Origin: Pseudomonas fluorescens
Lineage (GTDB): Bacteria; Pseudomonadota; Gammaproteobacteria; Pseudomonadales; Pseudomonadaceae
DNA: 64,000 nt
Reading direction: 5' to 3'
NCBI RefSeq assembly: GCF_001307275.1
Contig: NZ_CP012831.1
Coordinates: 6,440,501-6,504,500 of the forward strand
Shown here: in pieces, positions 1-51,642 of the stretch
Position numbering within the stretch: the first letter of the stretch is position 1
Layout of the letters: each line of letters opens with the position of its first letter
Notes under the pieces: model-generated
Told to the model about the DNA's origin: nothing
The model's input: only the letters and a program-made list of their open reading frames with translations
The model's database searches: none
Position numbers and translations under genes: made by a program

Positions 1-872
1 ACGGCCTCGCGGGGCGCCAGCTCGATCTGGCCGCTGGCATACATACCGGCCTGGGCGGCGCTGTCGGTGGGCAGGGAGACGTAGATCAATCCCCGGCTGG
101 TCTTGGTATTCAACGTGGGCGATACCAGCCGCACGCGCCCTTCCAGGCTCTGGCCGTCGGGCAACGTCATACGGGCGACCTGGCCTGGCTGAACCTGGGC
201 CAGTTGGCGGGCATCCAGCTCGGCCTGCCATTCGATGCGGCCGTCGCGCACCATGCGAAACAGCTCGTCGCCGGCGGAGAGCACCTTGCCAAGCAGCGCC
301 GTGCGCGCCGAAATGATGCCATCGTCCACGGCGAGGATGCGGGTTTGTCCGAGCCTGATCCGCGTGCTCTGCAATTCGGCACGAGCACCGGCAAGGTCAG
401 CCTCGGCCAGCGCGACCTTGATCCGGTAGTCTTCACGCTGTTGCTCCGACAGGGCCCCGCCCTGCCCGACGACCCGGGCCCGACGATCATTGGAACGGGC
501 CTGCTCCAGGTTCGCGCCGGCCTGGGCGACGAGCGCCTTCTGTTTGTGCTCTTCGGCAACCACCGTTTCGCTGGCCAGCGTGGCCAGCAATTGGCCTTTC
601 TTCACCCGGCTGCCCACATCGGCCTCGATACTGGCGATGCGCAGGTTGCTGGTCTCGGCATTGATGACCGCTTCCTGCCAGGGGGCGAGCGCGCCGTTGG
701 CAAACAGTAACTGTGGCCAGACCTGGCGTTGCGCCTGGACGACTTCCACGCTCAAGCTGCTGACCCGGGGGGCGGCCTCGACTGGCTCAGCGCCCCGGCG
801 AAAATAGATCAGCGCCACCACGATCGCGCACACTGCGATCGCCAACGCGAACTTGCCTGGTCGCGACCTCAC
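1..872 (-). CDS. RND-type periplasmic adaptor (HlyD/AcrA family), C-terminus outside window
   Basis: This gene encodes a membrane fusion protein that would link an inner-membrane pump to the outer-membrane channel encoded just upstream. Translation from the GTG at 872 gives about 290 residues with no stop before the window edge, so the C-terminus is missing. An N-terminal hydrophobic anchor lies at about residues 8-24. It is followed by a first half-lipoyl segment containing EADVGSRVKKGQLL, a charged, Ala/Glu/Arg-rich coiled-coil hairpin, and a return half-lipoyl/barrel region. The GTG start overlaps the stop of the outer-membrane gene as GTGA (869-872), which argues for translational coupling and fixes the start. 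The matching RND pump gene is expected to the left of the window. Adaptors of this family also serve ABC pumps, so the RND assignment rests on the NodT partner. Confidence 0.85.
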   Translation of the reverse strand, partial: MRSRPGKFALAIAVCAIVVALIYFRRGAEPVEAAPRVSSLSVEVVQAQRQVWPQLLFANGALAPWQEAVINAETSNLRIASIEADVGSRVKKGQLLATLASETVVAEEHKQKALVAQAGANLEQARSNDRRARVVGQGGALSEQQREDYRIKVALAEADLAGARAELQSTRIRLGQTRILAVDDGIISARTALLGKVLSAGDELFRMVRDGRIEWQAELDARQLAQVQPGQVARMTLPDGQSLEGRVRLVSPTLNTKTSRGLIYVSLPTDSAAQAGMYASGQIELAPREA

Positions 873-2299
873 GCGCCGTCCCCGCCCGATGCCCGACTCC
901 GCGCCAGGGGCTGATCGGCTTGCCAGCCGCCCCCCAGTGCCTTGTACAGGGCGATCCAGTAGCGCACTTGATTCTGCTGCAAGGTGATCAATTCAATCTC
1001 GGCTGTCAGCGCCTGGCGGCGTGCGGTTTCCCGGTCCAGCAGGCTGACATTGCCGGCCTGCCAACCGCGATCGATGGCCTCGAAAGACTCCCGGAAACCT
1101 GCGGTGGAGCGCTCCACATCCGACTCTCGGCGACGTGCCGCATCGAGACGCACCAGGGCCTGCTCCACTTCCATCACACCGGTGCGCAGCGTTTGGCGAT
1201 AGACCGCCAGGGCCGCGTCATACGAGGCCTTGGCACCCTGCGCCGCGGCGCGCCGCTTGCCACCGTCGAACAGCGGAACCGACAGCACCGGGCCCAGCGA
1301 CCAGGAACGGTTGCGCTGGCCCACCATGGTTCCCACGGAAATCGTCCCGGAAAGACTCAGGCTCGGCAGGCGATCAGCCTGGGCCACGCCGATCTCGGCA
1401 TTCGCCGCTGCCAGCTCGCGCTCGTCGGAGGCAATGTCCGGGCGCTGGCGCAGCAAGTCGGCCGGAACCTGTTGCACATTGAGTTCTGCCGGCTTGGGCA
1501 GTTGCGCCGGCGTGTGGCCCAGCACGTCCAGCAGTCGCCCTTCATCACTGCCTGTCAGTGCCACCAGGCTCTTGAGCAGCACCTGGCATTCACTCTGCTG
1601 CTGGACCAGGGCAGCAGCGCTGCTGGCGGCACTGGCATCGGCCAGCGCGGCGTCGGCGGAGGACGTGAAGCCCGCCCCGAACGACTGGCGCGTCATGCGC
1701 GCGGTGTCTTGCTGTGACTGGGCCTGGTCACGGTAAGCCAATACCAACTTCTGGCAGCCTCGGTACTGCACGTAGTAATCACCCACCTGGGCCGCCAGGG
1801 AAACCCTCGCGTCATGCCAGTCATCCACCCGTGCTTCGACGCGGGAGTTGGCGGCTTCATTGTTGCGGCGCAACTTGCCGAACAGATCGAGCTCCCAGGC
1901 GGCATCCATCGTTGCAGAGGAACCTGAGCCCCCCAGGCGCTGCGAACCGGTCTGCTGCCCGCCCCGGCCACCGGACAGCCTGCCGTCGAACTTGGGCAAG
2001 GCATCGGCGGCGTCACTGTCGGCGGTCGCACGGGCCAGCGAGATATTCGCCCAAGCCTGGTCCATGGACGGGCTATCGGCTTCGGCCAGGCGCAACAGCT
2101 CGGTCAATGCCGGGTCATCGAATTGCCGCCACCAGTCGGCCAACGCGGCCACGGACGCGCCATGGGGCACCGGTGCCTGCCATTTGGCGGCGATCGGGAC
2201 GTCTGGCACCCGATAGTCAGGACCCAATACGCAGCCACTCAAGGCCACCGCACACAGTGTCACCAGCAATATGCTCTCTGGAGGCTTGAAGACATGCAT
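869..2299 (-). CDS. NodT-family outer-membrane efflux lipoprotein
   Basis: This is a TolC-like outer-membrane channel of the NodT/OprM group. From the ATG at 2299 the protein is 476 aa, the usual length for the family. It begins with a hydrophobic signal ending in a lipobox (ALSGC, Cys23) followed by the conserved LGPDYRVP, so it is a lipoprotein. Residue +2 is Val, consistent with outer-membrane sorting. Two repeated OEP halves follow, containing WELDLFGKLRR and SVPLFDGGKRRA, both family hallmarks. A longer reading starting at a TTG (2335) exists, but the ATG places the signal peptide correctly. The gene is divergent from dat and translationally coupled to the adaptor. Such NodT/adaptor pairs accompany lipopeptide clusters in Pseudomonas, so lipopeptide export is a reasonable inference. 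Confidence 0.9.
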   Translation of the reverse strand: MHVFKPPESILLVTLCAVALSGCVLGPDYRVPDVPIAAKWQAPVPHGASVAALADWWRQFDDPALTELLRLAEADSPSMDQAWANISLARATADSDAADALPKFDGRLSGGRGGQQTGSQRLGGSGSSATMDAAWELDLFGKLRRNNEAANSRVEARVDDWHDARVSLAAQVGDYYVQYRGCQKLVLAYRDQAQSQQDTARMTRQSFGAGFTSSADAALADASAASSAAALVQQQSECQVLLKSLVALTGSDEGRLLDVLGHTPAQLPKPAELNVQQVPADLLRQRPDIASDERELAAANAEIGVAQADRLPSLSLSGTISVGTMVGQRNRSWSLGPVLSVPLFDGGKRRAAAQGAKASYDAALAVYRQTLRTGVMEVEQALVRLDAARRRESDVERSTAGFRESFEAIDRGWQAGNVSLLDRETARRQALTAEIELITLQQNQVRYWIALYKALGGGWQADQPLARSRASGGDGA

Positions 2300-2591
2300 A
2301 GGGTTCTCTAGGGGTGTCAAAGGTGAAAACAGCAAGCACCCGGCACCGGCACAACTCAGGGAGATGGCGGATTATTAACGATGGCTTGATGAGGCTCGTA
2401 TGGCAGTTATTTAACCTTGCGCCCGCTCCAATGTCTGGCGTGGAAATTGGGGACAGGTGTCGGCAGGAAAACTCGCGATAAAGACGGGGGCCTGTTGAAA
2501 TGAGCCCGACCTGCCCAGTAATGGCTGCACTTGCTGTCGAGCATGAATGGCCCCGCTCGGTTCACGTTCCATAGCCAATGGATGATCGAAT
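2300..2591. promoter_or_regulatory. Divergent intergenic region between efflux lipoprotein and dat
   Basis: These 292 bases separate two divergently transcribed genes, so promoters for both should lie here. The most AT-rich part is about 2370-2414. A GGATGA at 2580-2585 sits six bases before the dat ATG and is its likely ribosome-binding site. A small perfect dyad, GACA-GG-TGTC, lies at 2452-2461. No convincing small gene is visible; the short ORFs here lack a ribosome-binding site or recognisable product. Confidence 0.5.
2386..2413 (+). promoter_or_regulatory. Weak candidate sigma70 promoter for dat
   Basis: TTGATG (2386-2391) and TATTTA (2408-2413) are separated by 16 bases and would give a leader of roughly 170 bases before dat. 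The match is moderate and found by eye only; other AT-rich hexamers nearby are possible. Confidence 0.2.
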
Positions 2592-3932
2592 ATGGAAGCA
2601 CTCACTTACCTCGAAAACGTCGAGTCGAACGCACGTACCTATGCACAGACTTTCCAGCGCCTGTTCGTCAGCGGCAAGGGCATGCGTATCAAGGATGCCA
2701 GCGGCCAGGAGTTCCTCGATTGCCTGTCGAACGCCGGGACACTGGCCCTGGGGCACAACCCGCCCGAGGTCCGGGATGCGGTGATGCGCTTCCTCGACAG
2801 CGATCACCTGCAGCAGGCACTGGACCTGGCCACACCGGCCAAGCATGCGTTCGTGCAGGAGCTGTTCTCGATGCTGCCTGCGCAAATGCGCGACACCAGC
2901 AAGATTCTCTTCTGCGGGCCCAGCGGTTCGGATGCCGTCGAGGCCGCCATCAAATTGGCCCGCCACTACACCAAGCGCTCGCCATTGATGGCGTTCCACG
3001 GCGGCTACCACGGGATGACGGCCGGCGCACTGTCGGCGATGGGCAAGCTGTCCCCCAAGACCGGCGATGGCCTGATCGCCCAAGGCACGCACTTTCTGCC
3101 CTTCCCCTATCGGTTTCGATGCCCGTTCGGCACCAATGGCGAGCATACCGATCAACTGTCCATCGACTACATCCGTACCGTCCTCTCGGACCCGGAGGGC
3201 GGCATCGCCAAACCGGCGGCGGTCATCGTCGAGGTGGTGCAAGGCGAAGGCGGCTGCATCCCGGCCTCGGCCAACTGGCTGCGGGCGCTACGGGAAATCA
3301 CCCTCGAGCAGGACATCTTGCTGATCGTCGATGAAGTCCAGACCGGCCTGGGTCGTACCGGCAGCACATTCGCCATCGAGCACGCCGGCATCGTCCCCGA
3401 TATCCTGGTGCTGTCCAAAGCCATCGGCGGTGGCTACCCACTGGCAGTGATCGTCTACGCCGAACATCTGGATACCTGGGGCCCCGGCATGCATGCGGGG
3501 ACCTTCCGCGGCAATCAGGTGGCGATGGTTGCCGGCGCTGCCACCATGCAGCAAATCCGCAAGGACCATCTCGTCGCCCATGCCGCCCGGATGGGCGAAC
3601 GACTGGAAAGTGGCCTGCGGGACATCGCGCAGCGTTTTCCATTCATCGGCGATATCCGCGGTCGCGGACTGATGATCGGCGTGGAAATCACCAAGCCGGC
3701 CGACAACCAGCGCGCCGGCCAGGCTGACGGCGCCCGGGCACACGCCATCAAGCTCAACTGTTTCGACAACGGTTTGATGATGGAAACCGGTGGGCGTCAT
3801 GGCGCAGTGCTCAGGTTCCTGCCGCCCCTGACCATCACCGAGACCGAGGTCGGCATGGTGCTGGACCGCTTCGAACAGGCGGTGAGGAAGGTCGGCGAGA
3901 CTCGTCCGCATGCGGCACGCGTAGCGGTATAA
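2592..3932 (+). CDS. dat: Class III aminotransferase, probable L-2,4-diaminobutyrate synthase
   Basis: This is a 446-aa PLP-dependent class III (omega) aminotransferase. It is predicted to transfer an amino group, normally from glutamate, to aspartate 4-semialdehyde to make 2,4-diaminobutyrate. Visible landmarks are the cofactor phosphate loop SGSDAVEAAIKLAR (residues 111-124), the aromatic HGGYHG, IVDEVQTG with Asp247 for the PLP pyridine nitrogen, and Lys276 in VLSKAIGGGYPL, the Schiff-base lysine (codon 3417-3419). The family includes ornithine, GABA and Dab aminotransferases. The Dab call rests on context: module 7 of the adjacent 10307-aa synthetase carries a Dab-type specificity code, and dat genes sit beside other Dab-containing lipopeptide clusters. 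It is the only gene on the plus strand and so has its own promoter. Confidence 0.85.
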   Translation: MEALTYLENVESNARTYAQTFQRLFVSGKGMRIKDASGQEFLDCLSNAGTLALGHNPPEVRDAVMRFLDSDHLQQALDLATPAKHAFVQELFSMLPAQMRDTSKILFCGPSGSDAVEAAIKLARHYTKRSPLMAFHGGYHGMTAGALSAMGKLSPKTGDGLIAQGTHFLPFPYRFRCPFGTNGEHTDQLSIDYIRTVLSDPEGGIAKPAAVIVEVVQGEGGCIPASANWLRALREITLEQDILLIVDEVQTGLGRTGSTFAIEHAGIVPDILVLSKAIGGGYPLAVIVYAEHLDTWGPGMHAGTFRGNQVAMVAGAATMQQIRKDHLVAHAARMGERLESGLRDIAQRFPFIGDIRGRGLMIGVEITKPADNQRAGQADGARAHAIKLNCFDNGLMMETGGRHGAVLRFLPPLTITETEVGMVLDRFEQAVRKVGETRPHAARVAV

Positions 3933-3950
3933 GGCGCCAGGCACACCTTA

Positions 3951-3980
3951 TGTGGCGAGGGAGCTTGCTCCCTCGCCACA
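3951..3980. repeat. REP-type perfect inverted repeat, likely bidirectional terminator
   Basis: Two 14-base arms (left arm TGTGGCGAGGGAGC) are perfect reverse complements around a TT centre. The sequence matches the REP palindromes common between genes in the P. fluorescens lineage. It sits 19 bases after the dat stop and 38 bases beyond the macB stop, between convergent genes, so it could stop transcription from both sides or protect both 3' ends. There is no T-run, so it is not a classical intrinsic terminator. Confidence 0.85.
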
Positions 3981-4017
3981 GGGTTCCCTACCTGGCTTCA
4001 AGCCTGGGTAGCCCGGG

Positions 4018-5979
4018 TCAGTCCCGTGCCAGTGCATTGATCGGATCGAGTCGCGCGGCATTGCGCGCGGGCACGAAGCCGAACACGATGCCGATCAGGG
4101 TCGAACAGACGACAGCGGTGACGATCGATCCCACCGAGAACACCATCTGCCACTCCTTGACGAAGATCGAAAAGACGTAACCGATACCAAACGACAAGGC
4201 GATGCCAATCGTGCCCCCCATCAGGCACACCATCACCGCCTCCACCAGGAACTGCTGGCGGATGTCGGACTGGCGTGCACCGACAGCCATGCGGATACCA
4301 ATCTCCCGGGTACGCTCGGTCACCGAGACCAGCATGATATTCATTACACCGATGCCACCGACCACCAGCGAGATGATCGCAATCAGCGAGAGCAGCAGCG
4401 CCAGCGATTGACTGGTCTTCTGCACCGTTTGCATCACACTGTCGAGGTTGTAGGTGAAAAAGTCCTTGATACCATGACGTTGGGTCAGGAGCTTGACTAC
4501 GTTGTCCTCCACTAATTTGCTCGGTTGCCCGTCCTTTATCCGCACCGTGATGCTGTCCAGGAAACGCTGGCCCAGCAACCGACCAGCCGCGGTTTCATAG
4601 GGCATCCAGATGTTCAGGTTTTTGCTGGTATTGAAGACGCTTTTGCGGTCTTCGGTCACGCCGATGACCGTGCAAGGCAGGTTGTCGACGAGAATCACCT
4701 TACCCAGCGGGTCTGTGTGCGAGCCAAACAATCTGTGACTTGTGTTGTGGTCGATGACTACCACTTGCGATTGCCGCCGGGCATCGTCCTTGCTGAATGC
4801 CACACCCGAGCCGATCTTGATTCCGCGAACCTGGAAATAACTCGCGCTCACACCGTTGACGGTCGCATTGACATCGATGTTTTCATAACGCAATAGCAGG
4901 TTGCGACCCAGGTTGGGCGTCGCACTGTCGATGTAATACTGGTCGCCCAGGGCGGTCACATCGGACAACACCAACGTTTCGATAGCCGTCGAGCGACTGT
5001 CCCCCCAGTCGGACCCAGGCATGATTTCGATCGTGTTGCTGCCGATCGCCTGGATGTCCTTGAGGACATATTGCTTGACCCCTTCGCCAATCGCCACGAT
5101 CGATACCACCGAGGTGATACCGATAATGATGCCCAACATGGTCAGCAGGGTTCGCATTCGATGCGAGACCAGCGCCACCCAGGCCATGTTGAACGCTTCG
5201 CTGAACAGGCCGAAGCTGGCGAGCAGGCCGTTCGTGGGCTTGACCTTGGCCGGGCGCGTGTCTTGTGCCGACGGATCTTGCAGCGGCCTCTGCGGATTGG
5301 GACGATCACTGACGATTTCACCGTCGCGGATCTCGATGATACGCTGGGCGTGAGCCGCCACTTTCTCATCGTGGGTCACGATGATGACCGTATGCCCCGC
5401 CGCATTGAGCTCCAGCAGGATCTTCATGACTTCCTTGCCACTGGTGGTGTCCAGCGCACCGGTGGGTTCGTCCGCCAGAATGATCTCGCCGCCATTCATC
5501 AGTGCCCGAGCGATACTCACCCGCTGCTGCTGGCCACCCGAGAGTTGACTCGGCCGATTGCTCAGGTGCCCCACCAATCCCAGGCGCTTCAACAGGTCCC
5601 CGGCACGGTTGTGGCGCTGTGACTCGGCGGCACCGGCGTAAATAGCCGGCATCTCGACGTTGTGCAAGGCGCTCAGGTGCGGCAGCAAATGGTAGCGCTG
5701 GAAAATGAAACCGAAGTGGTCGCGACGTAACCTGGCCAGTTCACGGTCGTCCATCGAACCGGTTTCGCGCCCGTCCACCTTATAGCTTCCGGCGTCCGGA
5801 TGATCGAGGCAGCCGAGTACATTCATCAACGTCGACTTGCCGGAACCGGAAGCACCGGTGATCGCGACCACCTCGCCCGCATTGATCGTCAAGTTGATGT
5901 TCTTGAGCGCTATGAACGCCTTTTCGCCCGCAAGGAAACTGCGGGTGATGCCCTCGAGTTCCAACAGTGGTCGCGTCAT
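4018..5979 (-). CDS. macB: MacB-type ABC exporter (ATPase fused to FtsX-like membrane domain)
   Basis: This 653-aa protein has the MacB architecture. An N-terminal ABC ATPase has Walker A GASGSGKST at residues 42-50, signature LSGGQQQR, Walker B IILADEP and H-loop VIIVTHDE. It is followed by one transmembrane helix (about MLGIIIGITSVVSIVAIG), a large periplasmic domain, and three C-terminal helices with the FtsX motif ERTREIGIRMAVGAR. MacB works with MacA and an outer-membrane channel to push substrates from the periplasm outward. The start at 5979 lies two bases after the macA stop, so the pair is co-transcribed and probably coupled. MacAB pairs directly downstream of the last NRPS gene are typical of Pseudomonas cyclic lipopeptide clusters and contribute to lipopeptide secretion there. 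Confidence 0.95.
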   Translation of the reverse strand: MTRPLLELEGITRSFLAGEKAFIALKNINLTINAGEVVAITGASGSGKSTLMNVLGCLDHPDAGSYKVDGRETGSMDDRELARLRRDHFGFIFQRYHLLPHLSALHNVEMPAIYAGAAESQRHNRAGDLLKRLGLVGHLSNRPSQLSGGQQQRVSIARALMNGGEIILADEPTGALDTTSGKEVMKILLELNAAGHTVIIVTHDEKVAAHAQRIIEIRDGEIVSDRPNPQRPLQDPSAQDTRPAKVKPTNGLLASFGLFSEAFNMAWVALVSHRMRTLLTMLGIIIGITSVVSIVAIGEGVKQYVLKDIQAIGSNTIEIMPGSDWGDSRSTAIETLVLSDVTALGDQYYIDSATPNLGRNLLLRYENIDVNATVNGVSASYFQVRGIKIGSGVAFSKDDARRQSQVVVIDHNTSHRLFGSHTDPLGKVILVDNLPCTVIGVTEDRKSVFNTSKNLNIWMPYETAAGRLLGQRFLDSITVRIKDGQPSKLVEDNVVKLLTQRHGIKDFFTYNLDSVMQTVQKTSQSLALLLSLIAIISLVVGGIGVMNIMLVSVTERTREIGIRMAVGARQSDIRQQFLVEAVMVCLMGGTIGIALSFGIGYVFSIFVKEWQMVFSVGSIVTAVVCSTLIGIVFGFVPARNAARLDPINALARD

Positions 5980-5981
5980 GG

Positions 5982-7133
5982 TCAGGCTCCTGCCACGGCG
6001 GGGGTCGGCTCGCCGATGACAACCTTGTCACCTTCAGCCAGGCCATCCTTGATCTCGGCCCTGACGTTATTGTTGATGCCCGTCTGCACGTTGCGTGGCT
6101 GAGCCTTGCCTTCGGCATCGAGCACACGGACCACGAAGCTGCCATCCTGGTTTTTCGCCCCCAGCGCGGCGACGGGAACCGTCAACACATCCTTGGCTTT
6201 GTCCAAGACGATACGAACCTGGGCAGTCATGGAGATACGCAGGCGATGATCGGGGTTCGGCACATCGAAGAGGCTGTTATAGAACACCGCAGTGTTCTGT
6301 TTGGGCGCCCCGGCTGCCTGGGTTTCGAGGAAGTTCTGCGGCGCAGGCTCGGTGCCTCGCAGTGTGGCGTAGTAGCGCCTTTCCGACTCCCCCAGGATGG
6401 TGAAATACACCTCTTGGCCGGGAACGATGTGAATCACATCGGCCTCCGATACCTGCGCCTTGACCGTCATGGTGTCCAGGTCGGCGAGCTTGAGCAGGAC
6501 CGGCGCCAGTTGCTCGGCGATCACAGTCTGGCCTTCCTGCGTCACGATCCCCACGACATAGCCGTCTATCGGCGCGACGATGTGGGTGTAGGCCAGGTTG
6601 ACCCGTGCGGTTTCCACCTGGATACGGGCGTCCTTTATCTGCGCATCGAGAGAGAGCAGGTTCGCCGCTTCCACCTTGTAGTTCGACTCGGCAGTCTCGT
6701 ACTCCTGCTTGGAGATCGCGTCGTCCGGCTGCAGTTTTTTGTAGCGGTCATAGGTGGCCTTGGCGTCCTTGAGTTGCGCCGCCGTGGCCTGCCGCTTGGC
6801 CATCAGGTTCTCTTCGTTGACCTGGGTCTGGCGCAATGAGTTCTGTGCCAGCATGGGGTCGATTTCCGCCAGCCACTGGCCCTTCTTGACCTTGTCGCCC
6901 AACTTGACCTTGAGCGATTTAAGCTGGCCCGATACCTGGGCACCGACGTCGACTTGCTTGACCCCCTGGAGCGTCCCGCTCGCCAACACCGAGTTCTCGA
7001 TGTCAGCCCGCTCGACCGTGGCGGTCAGGTACTCCGGCGGTTTGCCCGGCGATTGCGCGCTGTAGAAAATCAGACCGGCCACCACGACCAGTACGAGCAC
7101 GATAGCGATTTTGCGAAACTTCGACTTTTCCAT
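5982..7133 (-). CDS. macA: MacA-type periplasmic adaptor
   Basis: This is a 383-aa membrane fusion protein that pairs with MacB. It has an N-terminal membrane anchor (hydrophobic run at about residues 9-24 after MEKSKFRK), followed by the MacA-like lipoyl half VDVGAQVSGQLKSLKVKLGD. A coiled-coil hairpin, the returning lipoyl half THIVAPIDGYVV, and beta-barrel and membrane-proximal domains come after. The ATG at 7133 is 78 bases past the stop of the large synthetase. The spacer holds only a weak six-bp dyad (7162-7167 with 7177-7182) and no T-run, so macAB is probably read through from the NRPS transcript. No strong Shine-Dalgarno is visible before the ATG. Confidence 0.93.
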   Translation of the reverse strand: MEKSKFRKIAIVLVLVVVAGLIFYSAQSPGKPPEYLTATVERADIENSVLASGTLQGVKQVDVGAQVSGQLKSLKVKLGDKVKKGQWLAEIDPMLAQNSLRQTQVNEENLMAKRQATAAQLKDAKATYDRYKKLQPDDAISKQEYETAESNYKVEAANLLSLDAQIKDARIQVETARVNLAYTHIVAPIDGYVVGIVTQEGQTVIAEQLAPVLLKLADLDTMTVKAQVSEADVIHIVPGQEVYFTILGESERRYYATLRGTEPAPQNFLETQAAGAPKQNTAVFYNSLFDVPNPDHRLRISMTAQVRIVLDKAKDVLTVPVAALGAKNQDGSFVVRVLDAEGKAQPRNVQTGINNNVRAEIKDGLAEGDKVVIGEPTPAVAGA

Positions 7134-7211
7134 AAATAACCATGAGTGCGTTGATTTCAGACCCGGCCAACGTGGCGCCGGGCTCCATGGATGCGCGTCA
7201 AGGAGAGACAG

Positions 7212-38135
<30,924 letters not shown>

Positions 38136-38312
38136 CGAAGAACCTGCTTTTCTAATTCGGAGTGGTTGACGATAAAAATGTGTTTTTCAGGTACGGCGCA
38201 GCGCCTGGACGGCGGAGGGGCCGACCTCGGCGCATGAGCCAAAGCGATGGATAATCGTCACGTTCAACCGAAGGTGGCGGTTTGCGAACCGCTGCCTTAC
38301 AGGCCAAAAAAA

Positions 38313-38357
38313 ATTAGAGCATTCGGTAGGTGATGTCTGTCATGGGAAGCAGGGACA
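38313..38357 (-). promoter_or_regulatory. Candidate LuxR-regulated promoter for the 10307-aa NRPS
   Basis: Reading the minus strand, a 20-base dyad TGTC-N12-GACA (38338-38357) has the outer half-sites and length of the syr-syp box bound by LuxR-type activators of syringomycin/syringopeptin genes. Its promoter-proximal edge overlaps ATGACA (38343-38338), 5/6 to a -35. TCTAAT (38318-38313), 5/6 to a -10, follows after 19 bases. The inner bases of the box match the consensus poorly, so this is a candidate only. Confidence 0.35.
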
Positions 38358-38400
38358 AGCCCCAACGGCGGCCAGACAGGACATACAGATGGGCAGGATT

Positions 38401-38438
38401 CAGGGCGAGCGCCCTGCCCGGAAAGCCCGGGACAGGGC
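38401..38438 (-). terminator. Possible terminator or attenuator hairpins after the 4391-aa NRPS
   Basis: Starting 29 bases past the stop, GCCCTG...CCGG pairs with CCGGGCAGGGC across a short loop with one bulged base (38411-38438). It overlaps a second dyad CAGGGC-GAGC-GCCCTG (38401-38416). No T-run follows, so intrinsic termination is doubtful. Confidence 0.3.
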
Positions 38439-38466
38439 ATTCACCCTTCGGTTGGAGGTTGCCGAC

Positions 38467-51638
<13,172 letters not shown>

Positions 51639-51642
<4 letters not shown>

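Larger units (their letters stand above)
38136..38466. promoter_or_regulatory. 331-base intergenic region between the two complete NRPS genes
   Basis: This is the only sizeable gap among the NRPS genes. Next to the 4391-aa gene's stop it holds GC-rich dyads (38401-38438), then a candidate activator box and promoter (38313-38357), an eight-A run (38306-38313 area), and a 16-base hairpin GCGGTT-TGCG-AACCGC at 38277-38292. The leader toward the 10307-aa gene would be about 170 bases. No coding sequence with recognisable product is seen. Confidence 0.6.

Noticed and set aside
2300..2335. TTG-initiated longer form of the outer-membrane lipoprotein
   Set aside because: It adds 12 residues before a complete signal peptide; the ATG at 2299 fits a normal lipoprotein signal.
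2432..2455. TGTC...GACA pair upstream of dat as a LuxR-type box
   Set aside because: The spacing gives 24 bases and not the 20 expected, with no inner symmetry.
7162..7182. Terminator between the 10307-aa NRPS and macA
   Set aside because: Only a six-bp stem with a nine-base loop and no T-run; read-through into macAB is more likely.
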